This document shows positions 15,576-24,588 of a DNA stretch of 64,000 nucleotides, piece after piece. The stretch spans positions 22,455 to 86,454 of the forward strand of contig JAKAKF010000224.1 of the NCBI GenBank assembly GCA_021813595.1. The letters run 5' to 3'. The position numbers were made by a program, and so were the translations under genes. The notes beneath the pieces were generated by a model. That model did not search any database, had not been told where the DNA came from, and saw nothing but the letters and a program-made list of their open reading frames with translations. The first letter of the stretch is position 1. Each line of letters begins with the position of its first letter. Origin of the DNA: a bacterium. GTDB taxonomy: Bacteria; SZUA-79; Acidulodesulfobacterales; Acidulodesulfobacteraceae.

Positions 15576-16547
15576 TTAAAACCCCTTGTATTGAAAAGTC
15601 ATTATGGCAAGCACGCTTAAAACAAACGCGGCTCCGAAATATTCTTGATACCTGAAAAACCTTAATCTTGAAATTGCCGTATCTATCACTGCGGCGATTA
15701 CCCCGATTGCAAGCATTTTTATAACAAGGCTTGCTATAGCTATAATAAGAGAGACCGGCGTATGATTTACAGCTAAACCCCATGGAAAAACCAGAACGTT
15801 CAAAAAAATAACTAAAAGTAAAAACTGCTTCATGTATCCCGCCCATTTTAATAATGCCAGATACGGCCCCGAGTATTGTAAAATCCTAGCTTCCTCAATC
15901 ATACTCATCTCGGCATGGGTAGAAGCGTTAATAGGCCTCCTGTCCGTATCGGCTAAAAATAACAGGAAAAAGGCGGCAATTATCATAAAATGCGGCGAAC
16001 TGAAATAAAGAGGCAGGGACGCAGTTATAGTATGAAGCATAACATAAGGAAGAGTCGATTTTGCGATTAAAGCAACGCCTACAAAAACAAGAATTAGGGT
16101 AGGTTCGGAAAGAATGGCAAGAAGGGTGGCGCGCGATGAACCTAAACCGCCGTAGCTTGTGCCGAGGTCAAGGGACGCAATATTTATAAAAAACGATGAA
16201 AGAGAAAACAGAAACGCTCCGCCCAGCATATCGCCCATAAACCCGAGAGGAAGCGGATATGCCGTTAAAACTGGAATCAGAAGGGTTATGAGTATCATCG
16301 AAATAAAAGAAACAAACGGAGCCGACCTAAAGATAAACGATGCATCCTTCGGCATTAAAATTTCTTTATGGAAAAGTTTATATAGGTCGTAATATGGCTG
16401 AAAAACCGACGGTCCGGTCTTGCCTTCTATGATTTCTTCCGCTTTCGATATAAACCCTGCGATAAATGGAGAACATACGATAACCGTTAGAACCTGAAAG
16501 ACTTGAAAAACGGTCGAATTTAGGTATAAATTTAGATAGCCGTTCAT
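15576..16547 (-). CDS. hyfC: Hydrogenase-4 membrane anchor subunit (HyfC/HycD/NuoH-like)
   Basis: A 323-residue membrane protein of the NuoH/HycD family. Recognisable blocks are KTGPSVFQPYYDLYKLFHKE (about 41-60), DTDRRPINASTHAEMSMIEE (the quinone-chamber-like acidic loop) and QYSGPYLALLKWAGYMK. It anchors the peripheral redox arm to the ion pumps. It is the first gene of the six-gene operon. An AGGAG lies about 18 nt before the chosen ATG, too far for a normal Shine-Dalgarno, so initiation signals are unusual. HyfA and HyfD equivalents are not present. Confidence 0.9.
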   Translation of the reverse strand: MNGYLNLYLNSTVFQVFQVLTVIVCSPFIAGFISKAEEIIEGKTGPSVFQPYYDLYKLFHKEILMPKDASFIFRSAPFVSFISMILITLLIPVLTAYPLPLGFMGDMLGGAFLFSLSSFFINIASLDLGTSYGGLGSSRATLLAILSEPTLILVFVGVALIAKSTLPYVMLHTITASLPLYFSSPHFMIIAAFFLLFLADTDRRPINASTHAEMSMIEEARILQYSGPYLALLKWAGYMKQFLLLVIFLNVLVFPWGLAVNHTPVSLIIAIASLVIKMLAIGVIAAVIDTAISRLRFFRYQEYFGAAFVLSVLAIMTFQYKGF

Positions 16548-16726
16548 TATAATAAGCCGATACTCCTTTTTCTACATTACGTTTAATCAATAAATCGTGC
16601 AACGCTTATAATACTGCGTCAACCAATATGCGATGTAGGAGTTATTAGCTTGTTATTTATACAAAGCGGTTAGGCAAACCCCATTGCCGTAATTTTTTAT
16701 AATTTTGGCATATTACGAAAAAATTG

Positions 16727-17179
16727 TCAAGAGATTATCTTTTTATTTTTAAGATATTTTATTATGTTTAAATAAACATTACAAATATCTTCGAAGACCG
16801 TCGCCGCCAGTTTTATATCTTTTACGATTTCCTCTTCATTAAGAGGATATTCATGCGATAAACCGTTCCTTAATTCCCTATAATCATTCCATTTATCTGC
16901 GCTGTCTATTATTTCTAATTTTTCCATTTTATCAAGAATGTCTATAAAAGACATATTTCTTTTATATTCTCCTAAACTCGCCAAAACTTCCTTAAAAAGC
17001 TTTTCGCCCATTAAGTCCTGAATTTTAATAAAACGAAAAATAAAAGAATCTATAACGCGCCTTTTGTTATCGTCGTCAAAAAATTGCGGCATTAACGCAT
17101 TCCAAGATTTTATTTCTTTATAATCGCTTTCGGCTCTTTTTATATTAATATCAATAATTTCAAGCGTTTCTTCTAACAT
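16727..17179 (-). CDS. hepT: HepT-like HEPN toxin (type VII toxin-antitoxin)
   Basis: A 150-residue all-helical HEPN protein. It carries the active-site motif RX4HXY as R104-NGLS-H109-E-Y111, which in HepT is the RNase centre and the target of antitoxin AMPylation at the Tyr. It is translated from a start inside the 3' end of the MNT gene (7-bp overlap). This order and overlap are standard for HepT/MntA modules. Length fits the family. Activity as a toxin is inferred from the family. Confidence 0.85.
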   Translation of the reverse strand: MLEETLEIIDINIKRAESDYKEIKSWNALMPQFFDDDNKRRVIDSFIFRFIKIQDLMGEKLFKEVLASLGEYKRNMSFIDILDKMEKLEIIDSADKWNDYRELRNGLSHEYPLNEEEIVKDIKLAATVFEDICNVYLNIIKYLKNKKIIS

Positions 17180-17469
17180 AGTAAAATTCCCTCGTTCTTA
17201 GCCGTTTCCTGAATAGGCTTAAATTGAGAAGAAGGAGTTTTTACTATTAAATCCACTTTTCTGTCTGCCGCAAGTCTGCGAAAGCTTGTTAAAAACTTAA
17301 GTTCTGCAAGTTTTTCGATATCTTTATCAGTTTCAATTAATATATCTATATCTCCGCCCTTCTTATCGTCGTATATTCTGCTTCCGAAAAGATAAACTTT
17401 AGCATTATTGCCGAAGTATTTTTTTGCCTGTTCTATCAATACCCTTTTTTCTAAATCGGAAAGTCTCAT
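17173..17469 (-). CDS. mntA: MntA-like minimal nucleotidyltransferase antitoxin
   Basis: A 98-residue minimal nucleotidyltransferase. The catalytic signature is G29-S30 in LFGSRIYDD followed by D40 and D42 in GGDIDILIE, with a third acidic residue in KVDLIV. In the characterised Shewanella pair the enzyme transfers AMP to the HepT tyrosine and neutralises it. It is the first gene of the pair, with an AT-rich upstream region containing a plausible TAAAAT. Substrate specificity is inferred. Confidence 0.85.
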   Translation of the reverse strand: MRLSDLEKRVLIEQAKKYFGNNAKVYLFGSRIYDDKKGGDIDILIETDKDIEKLAELKFLTSFRRLAADRKVDLIVKTPSSQFKPIQETAKNEGILLC

Positions 17470-17626
17470 TGTTTTTTGATATATTTACTGTGAAAAATAT
17501 TAATTTATTTGTATTTTATCATAAAATCTAATATTTTTAACAAAATTTGTTTTGACATGATGAATTTGATTAAAGAATAAAATAGTCGTATGTATTTAGA
17601 AAATAAAGAGGATTCTAATAAAAAAA

Positions 17627-18355
17627 CTATATTGCCGTATTGGATATTGCATTATTCTGCAATTCCGTGATTTTTGCAACCGCCTTTTTAGAAAGGTCAT
17701 AAAGCTTGCCGAAAACTTCAAATTCTATGGGCGTTTTTTCGGCGCATCCCTGAATTTCGATAATTTTTTGGCTGCCCGTCAGTATAAAATTAAAATCCAG
17801 ATCGGCGGTCGAGTCTTCCGAGTAATCTAAATCTACCAGAATTTCTCCGTTTACTATGCCTATGCTTATTGCGGCGACGGAGTCGTAAAACGGCATTTTT
17901 TCAATTTTTTCTTGTTTTATGAGATTTAAAAACGCTAAGTATGCGGCTACGTAAGCGCCGGTTATGGAAGCCGTTCTCGTTCCGCCGTCGGCGCTTATAA
18001 CGTCGCAGTCTATAAGAATAGTTATGCCGGGAAAATATGAAAAATTAATAACCGACCTAAGCGACCTGCCGATTAACCTCTGTATCTCCTGCGCCCTTCC
18101 GTTTACTTTTCCTTTTGACGAATCCCTCGGTATTCTGCTTTGCGCAGACCTTGGGAGCATCGAATATTCCGCCGTAAGCCATCCCTCTTCTTTGTCTTTT
18201 AAAAACGGCGGCACCTTATAATCCACGGATGCGGTGCATATTACTTTAGTATCTCCGACTTCTATTAGGCAGGAGCCCTCGGCATATTTCATATAACCCG
18301 GAGTTATAAGCATAGGTCTCATTTCATCTACAGCCCTGTTATTATTTCTCGACAT
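17627..18355 (-). CDS. rph: Ribonuclease PH
   Basis: A 242-residue protein matching RNase PH over its length: RPMLITPGYMKYAEGSCLIEVGDTKVICTAS at the N-terminus (phosphate and RNA contacts), EYSMLPRSAQSRIPRD, GRAQEIQRLIGRSLR and the active-site block DCDVISADGGTRTASITG. It trims tRNA 3' ends phosphorolytically. It starts 6 bp after the stop of the TusA-like selenoprotein gene and is the last gene of the long minus-strand run. Confidence 0.96.
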   Translation of the reverse strand: MSRNNNRAVDEMRPMLITPGYMKYAEGSCLIEVGDTKVICTASVDYKVPPFLKDKEEGWLTAEYSMLPRSAQSRIPRDSSKGKVNGRAQEIQRLIGRSLRSVINFSYFPGITILIDCDVISADGGTRTASITGAYVAAYLAFLNLIKQEKIEKMPFYDSVAAISIGIVNGEILVDLDYSEDSTADLDFNFILTGSQKIIEIQGCAEKTPIEFEVFGKLYDLSKKAVAKITELQNNAISNTAI

Positions 18356-18361
18356 TCTTAT

Positions 18362-18619
18362 TTATTCCCAGTTTTTATTTTTTATAAAAAATACGTAAAG
18401 GTCTTTTAAGTTTACCGCATTTAGCAACTGCACGCCCATTAAAGAACATAATGCGGGTATATCGTTTAACAAAGAATCCTTATCCGAAATTACGGTTAAG
18501 ATATCGTTTTGTTTCAAAGTTTTAAGTTTACGGACGACCGCCCATACCGGAGGGCCTCAGCAAAGCCCCCTGATGTCGAGTACGTTAACGCCGTAATTTA
18601 ATAATTGTTTGTTCTCCAT
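18362..18619 (-). CDS. TusA/SirA-family selenoprotein (in-frame UGA = Sec at residue 21)
   Basis: A start at 18619 with AAGGAG upstream opens an 85-codon frame interrupted only by UGA at 18559-18557. Reading it as selenocysteine (U) gives LDIRGLC-U-GPPVWAVVRKLK, then LTVISDKDSLLNDIPALCSLMG, a full TusA fold. Aligned to TusA, whose active site is RGLRCPEP, the U falls on the catalytic cysteine and PEP becomes GPP. Residue 20 is an extra Cys, making a Cys-Sec pair. The frame stays open to a TAA at 18364-18362, 6 bp before rph. A bacterial SECIS-like hairpin follows the UGA. TusA proteins relay persulfide sulfur in tRNA thiolation and sulfur oxidation; a selenocysteine could make a redox enzyme or a Se/S carrier (inference). 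Confidence 0.88.
18529..18546 (-). promoter_or_regulatory. Bacterial SECIS-like hairpin
   Basis: On the minus strand TATGGGC (18546-18540) pairs with GTCCGTA (18535-18529) over 7 bp including two G-U pairs, closing a GGUC tetraloop (18539-18536). The stem starts 10 nt after the UGA, and the loop GU is at nt 22-23 counted from the U of UGA. E. coli fdhF has an equivalent hairpin about 11 nt downstream, whose loop contains GGUCU and contacts SelB. Confidence 0.8.
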
Positions 18620-18669
18620 TTTTACTCCTTTATAATTTGATTAGTTAAGTTTTTATAAGCCGAATTAAC

Positions 18670-19131
18670 TTATTTAACCTTTATCGCCGCATCTAAAATA
18701 CCGTTAATAAATGCCGGCGATTCGTCGTTTCCGAATTTTTTTGCGATTTCTACCGCCTCGTTAATAACGACGTTTTTGGGAGTTTCAGGCGCAAAAATAA
18801 TTTCGTAAATAGAAAGCCTCAATAAATTTCTGTCCACGCGGGACATTCTTTCTATACTCCAGTTTTTGGAAATATTTTTTATTACTTCGTCGATTTTTTT
18901 TAAATTTATCAGCGTTCCATTAACTATGGAAGAAAAAAAATCGAATATTTCCGCGGTATCTTTCTTTTTATTTAAATCTTCTTTTGTTTTTATAAATCCG
19001 TCTCTCTTTAGACTTTCCACGGCAAAATCGTTATAAAATCTGTTTATTTTATAATCCAAGTTGCTTATATCGCCGTCTTCTTCGTATAAAAACTGCAACG
19101 CCAGCTCTCTTGCTTTTCTTCTTTTAGTCAT
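18670..19131 (-). CDS. nusB: Transcription antitermination factor NusB
   Basis: A 153-residue all-helical protein starting with TKRRKARELALQFLYEEDG, the NusB RNA-binding Arg-rich motif. It ends with LLRLSIYEIIFAPETPKNVVINEAVEIAKKFG and a terminal FINGILD block, all family-typical. NusB forms a complex with S10/NusE on boxA RNA in rRNA antitermination. It follows ribH directly (17 bp), a very common order, and precedes the selenoprotein gene by 50 bp. Confidence 0.96.
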   Translation of the reverse strand: MTKRRKARELALQFLYEEDGDISNLDYKINRFYNDFAVESLKRDGFIKTKEDLNKKKDTAEIFDFFSSIVNGTLINLKKIDEVIKNISKNWSIERMSRVDRNLLRLSIYEIIFAPETPKNVVINEAVEIAKKFGNDESPAFINGILDAAIKVK

Positions 19132-19148
19132 ATACGGCTATTTTATTT

Positions 19149-19634
19149 TCAGCTCTTCTTAATTTTTGCGTAAAGACTTGCCATTTCGACTGCAGACATT
19201 GCGGCATCGAAACCTTTGTTGCCCATCTTAGTTCCGGCGCGCGATATAGCCTGCTCGATTGATTCCGCGGTTATAATTCCGTAACTTACCGGAACGTTAT
19301 AATGAATCGAAAGTTCGGAAATTAATTTCGTAACTTGATTAGATAAGAGGTCAAAGTGGGTGGTCTCGCCTCTTATTAAAGTTCCCAAGCATATTACGGC
19401 GTCAAATTTTTTTGTTTCCAGCAGCATTTTTACCGCCATAGGAATTTCAAATGCTCCCGGAACTTTTACGACAGAAACGCTATCATCCGCAGCGCCGGCT
19501 CTTTTAAGATAATCTAATGCTCCGGACAAAAGTTTGCCGTTAATAAAATCGTTAAATCTCGATATAACTATGCCGAATTTAAAACCGGCGGCTTTAAGCT
19601 CTCCTTCAATCAAATTAAAACCGTGCATTCCCAT
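19149..19634 (-). CDS. ribH: 6,7-dimethyl-8-ribityllumazine synthase
   Basis: The start is set at 19634 (MGMHGFNLIEGELKA) because GGAG lies 6 nt upstream, inside a longer frame that opens at 19646. The 161-residue protein has FGIVISRFNDFI, GAFEIPMAVKMLL, LGTLIRGETTHFDLL (with the catalytic His of the RGxTxHxD motif) and SYGIITAESIEQAISRAG. It condenses the RibBA product with aminoribityl-uracil to form lumazine, the last step but one in riboflavin synthesis. It sits in a ribD-ribE-ribBA-ribH cluster. Confidence 0.95.
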   Translation of the reverse strand: MGMHGFNLIEGELKAAGFKFGIVISRFNDFINGKLLSGALDYLKRAGAADDSVSVVKVPGAFEIPMAVKMLLETKKFDAVICLGTLIRGETTHFDLLSNQVTKLISELSIHYNVPVSYGIITAESIEQAISRAGTKMGNKGFDAAMSAVEMASLYAKIKKS

Positions 19635-19677
19635 TGCATACTCCATTAAATTAAATAATTAAATTATAATTATAGTT

Positions 19678-20883
19678 TTACTTAATTTTCAACAAATGTC
19701 CCATTTTTTCTTTTTTAGTTTCAAGATAATGTTTATTGGTTTCGTTAGGACATATCTCTATGGGGACTCTTTCGACTACGCTTAGTCCGTATCCTTCAAG
19801 CCCTATTATTTTTTTAGGATTATTAGTCATAAGCCTCATTTTCCCTACTCCTATATCGACCAAAATTTGAGCGCCTACGCCGTATTCCCTTAAATCGGCT
19901 TTAAATCCTAATTTTTCGTTTGCTTCTACCGTATCGTAGCCTTCGTCTTGAAGGTTATACGCCTTTAATTTATTTACCAAGCCGATTCCCCTGCCTTCCT
20001 GCATTAGATAAAGTATTACGCCTTTGCCTTCCTCGTCTATCATTTTCATAGCCGCCTTTAACTGGTCTCCGCAGTCGCACCTCATAGATCCGAAAATATC
20101 TCCGGTAAGACACTGCGAATGGACTCTCACCAAAACGGGTTCATTCTTGTTAATTTCTCCCTTAACTAAAGCAACATGTTCTTCAAAGTCTATATCGTTA
20201 GAATAAGCTATAATTTTAAAATCCCCTGCAAATTCGGTAGGAATTTTAGATTCGACAAGCCGCTTAACGTGTTTTTCATGTTTAAGCCTGTAATTTATCA
20301 AATCTTTAATAGTTAAAATTTTAATATCGAATTTTTTTGAAAACTCTATTAAATCAGGCATCCTCGCCATAGTTCCGTTGTCGTGCATTATTTCGCATAT
20401 AACTCCGTATGGCTTTAAACCTGCTATTCTGGCTATATCTATAGAGCCTTCCGTCTGTCCGGTTCTTGTTAATACGCCGCCGTTTTTACCCCTAAGAGGG
20501 AAAATATGGCCGGGTCTTACCAGGTCTGAGGGTTTTGCGTCGTCCTTTATAGCCGTTAATATAGTTTTCGCCCTGTCGTGCGCAGAGATGCCGGTCGTAA
20601 CTCCCTCTTTAGCCTCAATAGAAACGGTAAACGCCGTAGTAAATTTTGACTCGTTATTAACCACCATAGGCGGGAGATCTAAACTGTCGGCTTTTTCTTC
20701 GGTAAGCGTAAGGCATATTAAGCCTCTGGCATATTTCGTCATAAAGTTTATAATTTCAGGGGTGGTATGCTCTGCCGCTACTACTAAATCTCCTTCGTTT
20801 TCCCTGTCCTCGTCGTCGACGAGTATAATCATTTTACCTTCTTTTATATCTGCAGCCGCCTCTTCTACGGTAGCTAAACTCAT
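19678..20883 (-). CDS. ribBA: Bifunctional DHBP synthase / GTP cyclohydrolase II
   Basis: A 401-residue fusion. Residues 1 to about 200 are the RibB domain, with [41 protein letters not shown] and the acidic metal site. Residues about 205-401 are RibA, with the zinc motif [32 protein letters not shown] and [13 protein letters not shown]. It makes both riboflavin precursors, from ribulose-5-phosphate and from GTP. It lies 31 bp upstream of ribH. Confidence 0.96.
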   Translation of the reverse strand: MSLATVEEAAADIKEGKMIILVDDEDRENEGDLVVAAEHTTPEIINFMTKYARGLICLTLTEEKADSLDLPPMVVNNESKFTTAFTVSIEAKEGVTTGISAHDRAKTILTAIKDDAKPSDLVRPGHIFPLRGKNGGVLTRTGQTEGSIDIARIAGLKPYGVICEIMHDNGTMARMPDLIEFSKKFDIKILTIKDLINYRLKHEKHVKRLVESKIPTEFAGDFKIIAYSNDIDFEEHVALVKGEINKNEPVLVRVHSQCLTGDIFGSMRCDCGDQLKAAMKMIDEEGKGVILYLMQEGRGIGLVNKLKAYNLQDEGYDTVEANEKLGFKADLREYGVGAQILVDIGVGKMRLMTNNPKKIIGLEGYGLSVVERVPIEICPNETNKHYLETKKEKMGHLLKIK

Positions 20884-20949
20884 AATCGGTCATCTCCTTT
20901 TTTTAATGCAATCCACAATACTATAATTAATATATATGCGCTATAATTT

Positions 20950-21651
20950 TTAAATAAACCCGTTTTCGGTTAAAAATTCCATCGTCACGCCCCCCGCTTT
21001 GCCGTAGCCGTTTCTTTCTTTGACCGCATTACCTTCGCCGCCGCGGATAAGTTTCGACGCTCCTAAATCGTTTAAACGGCTGACGACCGTTCTTTCTATT
21101 ATATCGGATTCGATATTTACGTAATCGCCGATAGTTTTATAATTAAGATTAGTTTCTCTATATGTTAACGGAATAATGCTGACTAAAAATGTATCGCTTT
21201 TAACTTCGTTAACCGTAAGGCTGATTCCGTCAATAGACGCCGAACCTTTTGCGATTATGTATTTTTCTAAATTATCGTCTATCGAATGCGTTATTTTTAT
21301 GCCGATTATTATAGAGTTGCCGAGTTTTTTAGTTTCGGTTATTTTCCCTATGCCGTCTATGTGTCCTAGAACAAAATGTCCCGAGATATCCGAATTAACC
21401 GAAAGAGCCGGTTCTATATTTACGGCTTCGTTAATTTTCAAATATTTTAACGCGGACGCATTAAACGTCGCAGGCGTATAATCGAAAGATAAAACCGGAT
21501 AAGCTATTTTTTTCACAGTAAGGCAGACTCCGTTAACCGAAATACTCTGCCCTATATATGCGCTTTTTCCGGCGCCTTTTACGGCTATCGAAATAACGCC
21601 TCCGCTTATAGATTTAACTTTCCCAAGCTCTTTTATTATACCGGTAAACAT
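20950..21651 (-). CDS. ribE: Riboflavin synthase alpha subunit
   Basis: A 233-residue protein starting MFTGIIKELGKV, with two lumazine-binding repeats. Repeat 1 has SVNGVCLTVKKI and repeat 2 DGISLTVNEV, plus GHFVLGHIDGIGKI near 90-105. It dismutates two lumazine molecules to riboflavin. The tail beyond about residue 205 (AGGVTMEFLTENGFI) is slightly longer than usual. No FMN riboswitch is visible in the 59 bp before it. Confidence 0.94.
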   Translation of the reverse strand: MFTGIIKELGKVKSISGGVISIAVKGAGKSAYIGQSISVNGVCLTVKKIAYPVLSFDYTPATFNASALKYLKINEAVNIEPALSVNSDISGHFVLGHIDGIGKITETKKLGNSIIIGIKITHSIDDNLEKYIIAKGSASIDGISLTVNEVKSDTFLVSIIPLTYRETNLNYKTIGDYVNIESDIIERTVVSRLNDLGASKLIRGGEGNAVKERNGYGKAGGVTMEFLTENGFI

Positions 21652-21710
21652 AAAATATACATTATCCTAAAATTTAATATATTTATACTTCTACGCTAAA
21701 ATATAGCGGT

Positions 21711-22889
21711 CTAAGCAAATTCGGGATAATACGATAAAAATACATCGTCTTTAATTTTTTTTACGGTTAAATCTGAAAAATTAATTTTTTCGTTAAATTC
21801 TAAATTCAGCCGTCCAAACAGGTCTAATCCGTTTTTTCTTCCTAAAAAATAAGGAGTAAAGTTAAAAATTATCTTATCGCAAAATCTTTCTTTTATCAGC
21901 GAACTAAAAAGTTCCGGACCTGCTTCGACTAATATTCCGGTTATTTTTAATTCCCCGCATTTTTTAAATACATATTCCAAGTTTAATAATTTTTTACCTT
22001 CTTTAATATTATAATATACATCTGCTATAATTGCACCTTTTTCTTCTAAATGCTTTTTTCTTTCGACCTTTGCATCATCGTAATCGTTTGAAGCAAAAAT
22101 TAAAACGTTTCCGCGACTTTCAAAAATTTTTGAACTTAGGGGGGTATTTAAATCAGAATCTAAAACTATTTTAGTCCACCTTTTTTTTAAAAATTTCTCC
22201 TTTATGTCTGATTTATTTATTCTAACGTCTAAAGCAGGATCGTCTTTTATAAGGGTTTTTGCCGATATCATCACGGCATCGTTGATAAACCTGATATAAT
22301 GAGTATATTCTAAAGATTTAGGCGACGAGATATATACTTTTTCTGTATCGGTTTTATAGCCCAAATTTCCGTCTAAAGTAACGGCCTCTTTAACGGTTAT
22401 AAAAGGCATACCCGTAGTTATGTATTTAAAAAAAATTTCGTTAATCCGATTAGCTTCTTTTGAGAGAACGCCGTCTTTTACTTCAATACCGTTATTTAGT
22501 AAATATTCCAATCCTTTTCCCGATACCAAAGGGTTTGGGTCCTTAATCGCCGATACTACTCTTTTTATTCCGGACTCTTTAATTTTATGCACGCACGGAG
22601 GAGTTTTTCCGAAATGGCTGCACGGTTCTAACGTTACGTATATAGTACCGCCTTCGGCATCTTTTCCCGCATTATTTAAAGCTATAACTTCCGCATGGGG
22701 CTGACCCGCTTTTTCGTGAAATCCTTCGCCGACTATAATACCGTTTTTAACTACTACGGCTCCGACGGCTGGATTGGGAGAAGTTAATCCTTGTCCTTTT
22801 TTTGCAAGATTTAAAGCTCTGGCTATAAAATATTCGTCTTTGTCGTATGTATGTTTATTAAGATTTTTTTTTGATGAGTTCGGAGACAT
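21711..22889 (-). CDS. ribD: Riboflavin biosynthesis deaminase/reductase
   Basis: A 392-residue bifunctional protein. The N-terminal deaminase has SPNPAVGAVVVKNG, GQPHAEVIAL and LEPCSHFGKTPPC (zinc ligands H, C, C). The C-terminal reductase (about 160-392) has PFITVKEAVTLDGNLGYKT, DDPALDVR and GILVEAGPELFSSLI. It catalyses the two middle steps of the pathway. Its start lies inside the end of nrdR (32-bp overlap), so the two are coupled. Confidence 0.95.
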   Translation of the reverse strand: MSPNSSKKNLNKHTYDKDEYFIARALNLAKKGQGLTSPNPAVGAVVVKNGIIVGEGFHEKAGQPHAEVIALNNAGKDAEGGTIYVTLEPCSHFGKTPPCVHKIKESGIKRVVSAIKDPNPLVSGKGLEYLLNNGIEVKDGVLSKEANRINEIFFKYITTGMPFITVKEAVTLDGNLGYKTDTEKVYISSPKSLEYTHYIRFINDAVMISAKTLIKDDPALDVRINKSDIKEKFLKKRWTKIVLDSDLNTPLSSKIFESRGNVLIFASNDYDDAKVERKKHLEEKGAIIADVYYNIKEGKKLLNLEYVFKKCGELKITGILVEAGPELFSSLIKERFCDKIIFNFTPYFLGRKNGLDLFGRLNLEFNEKINFSDLTVKKIKDDVFLSYYPEFA

Positions 22890-23316
22890 TTTCGTATAAC
22901 TCGTTTATATCTTTAAAGGAAAGATAGACGGAAGCAAACCGGACGTAACTTATTGCATCCAAATTTTTTAATTTATTTAAGACATGCTTTCCTATTTCTT
23001 CGCTTTTTATCTCTTTTAAATTAGTTTCCTCGAACCATTTCTCTATTGAAATTACTATTTCTTCTATGTTGTAGTACGGAACGGGCCTTTTCTCGCATGC
23101 TTTTATTAAACCGTTGAGAACTTTTTGCCTGTCGAACGATTCTCTTCTTCCGTCTTTTTTAATTATTAAAGGAGATGAAGAAATAACGGTTTCTAAAGTC
23201 GTAAACCTTTTTCCGCAGACGTTACACTGCCTTTTTCGTTTAGTAGATCTACCGTCTTTCGATATTCTCGAATCTACGACTTTGTCGTCGTCGTTAAGGC
23301 AAAAAGGGCATTTCAT
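22858..23316 (-). CDS. nrdR: Ribonucleotide reductase repressor NrdR
   Basis: A 152-residue protein with an N-terminal zinc ribbon (MKCPFC, then [10 protein letters not shown]) and an ATP-cone domain (about 50-140, [20 protein letters not shown]). NrdR represses nrd operons in response to (d)ATP. It overlaps the glyA stop by 4 bp (ATGA) and overlaps ribD, the widespread glyA-nrdR-ribD arrangement. Confidence 0.97.
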   Translation of the reverse strand: MKCPFCLNDDDKVVDSRISKDGRSTKRKRQCNVCGKRFTTLETVISSSPLIIKKDGRRESFDRQKVLNGLIKACEKRPVPYYNIEEIVISIEKWFEETNLKEIKSEEIGKHVLNKLKNLDAISYVRFASVYLSFKDINELYENVSELIKKKS

Positions 23317-24563
23317 AATAATGTTTCATACAGCGGGAATTTGGCGCATAAAGCATGCACCTCTTGTTTGATGTCGTTTTTTACTGTTTCGTCGCCGGGA
23401 TTTTTTAAAACTTCTACTATAAATTCGCCTATTTTTACCATCTCGTTTTCCTTCATGCCTCTTGTCGTAACCGCCGGAGTACCTATCCTTATTCCGCTTG
23501 TAACGAAAGGAGACCTTTCGTCGAAAGGAACCTTGTTTTTATTTACGGTTATGCCTACTTCGTCGAGTAATGCCTCTGCCTGTTTGCCTGTCATTTCCGA
23601 TTTTCTAAAATCAACAAGCATTAGGTGATTATCAGTACCGCCGGATATCAAGGAAAAACTGTTATTTTGAAGCGTATTGGCAAGGGTTGCGGCATTAAAC
23701 ACGACCTGCCTCTGATAATTTTTAAAATTTTCGCTTAACGCTTCCTTGAAAGCCACCGCTTTTGCAGCGATTACATGCTCGAGCGGACCGCCCTGAATTC
23801 CGGGAAATATTGCGGAGTTAAGCTCCTTTTCGTATTTAGCCTTTGCAAGTATGATTCCCCCTCTGGGACCCCTTAGCGTCTTATGCGTCGTAGTAGTTAC
23901 GAAATCGGCATAAGGCACTGGGTTTGGATGAAGATCCGCCGCAATTAATCCGGCTATATGCGCCATGTCCACCATAAGATAGCATCCCGCCTCATCGGCT
24001 ATATCCCTGAATTTTTTAAAATCTATAATTCTAGGATATGCGCTCGCGCCGGCTATTATCATCTTAGGTTTATTTTCTAAGGCTATTTTTCTTAATTCTT
24101 CGTAGTCTATAGTCTCCGTAGATTTATTTACTCCGTAAGGAATAATATTGAAATATTTACCGGAAAAATTTACGGGGCTTCCGTGAGTTAAATGCCCTCC
24201 GTGGGATAAATCCATTCCGAGAACGGTATCTCCTGGTTTTAAAAAAGCGTAAAATATAGCCATATTTGCCTGAGATCCGGAATGAGGCTGAACGTTTGCA
24301 TATTCGGCGTTAAATATTTTTTTAATTCTGTCTATTGCAAGCTGTTCTATATCGTCTATATAGCCGCATCCGCCGTAATATCTTTTTTTTGGATATCCTT
24401 CTGCATATTTGTTCGTTAAAACGGAACCCTGCGCCTGCATAACCGCAGGCGATACAAAATTTTCGGAAGCTATCAATTCCAGTGAGTTTCTTTGTCTGTT
24501 GACCTCTTTTTTTATAAACTCGTAAACTTCGATATCTGTTTCTTCAAGATTTTTAAAATCCAA
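23313..24563 (-). CDS. glyA: Serine hydroxymethyltransferase
   Basis: A 416-residue PLP enzyme. The Schiff-base lysine is in [15 protein letters not shown]. Other signatures are [45 protein letters not shown] and [15 protein letters not shown]. It interconverts serine and glycine with tetrahydrofolate, supplying C1 units. It lies 25 bp after rpiB on the same strand. Confidence 0.97.
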   Translation of the reverse strand: MDFKNLEETDIEVYEFIKKEVNRQRNSLELIASENFVSPAVMQAQGSVLTNKYAEGYPKKRYYGGCGYIDDIEQLAIDRIKKIFNAEYANVQPHSGSQANMAIFYAFLKPGDTVLGMDLSHGGHLTHGSPVNFSGKYFNIIPYGVNKSTETIDYEELRKIALENKPKMIIAGASAYPRIIDFKKFRDIADEAGCYLMVDMAHIAGLIAADLHPNPVPYADFVTTTTHKTLRGPRGGIILAKAKYEKELNSAIFPGIQGGPLEHVIAAKAVAFKEALSENFKNYQRQVVFNAATLANTLQNNSFSLISGGTDNHLMLVDFRKSEMTGKQAEALLDEVGITVNKNKVPFDERSPFVTSGIRIGTPAVTTRGMKENEMVKIGEFIVEVLKNPGDETVKNDIKQEVHALCAKFPLYETLL

Positions 24564-24588
24564 TTTATTTTCACCTTTTTAAATATTT

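Noticed and set aside
18541..18565. An alternative hairpin with the UGA in its loop (GGGGGC with GCCCTCC)
   Set aside because: It would place the UGA in a hairpin loop, which is not bSECIS geometry. The downstream GGUC hairpin fits better.
21652..21710. A possible FMN riboswitch before ribE
   Set aside because: The 59-bp gap is too short and has none of the RFN conserved blocks.
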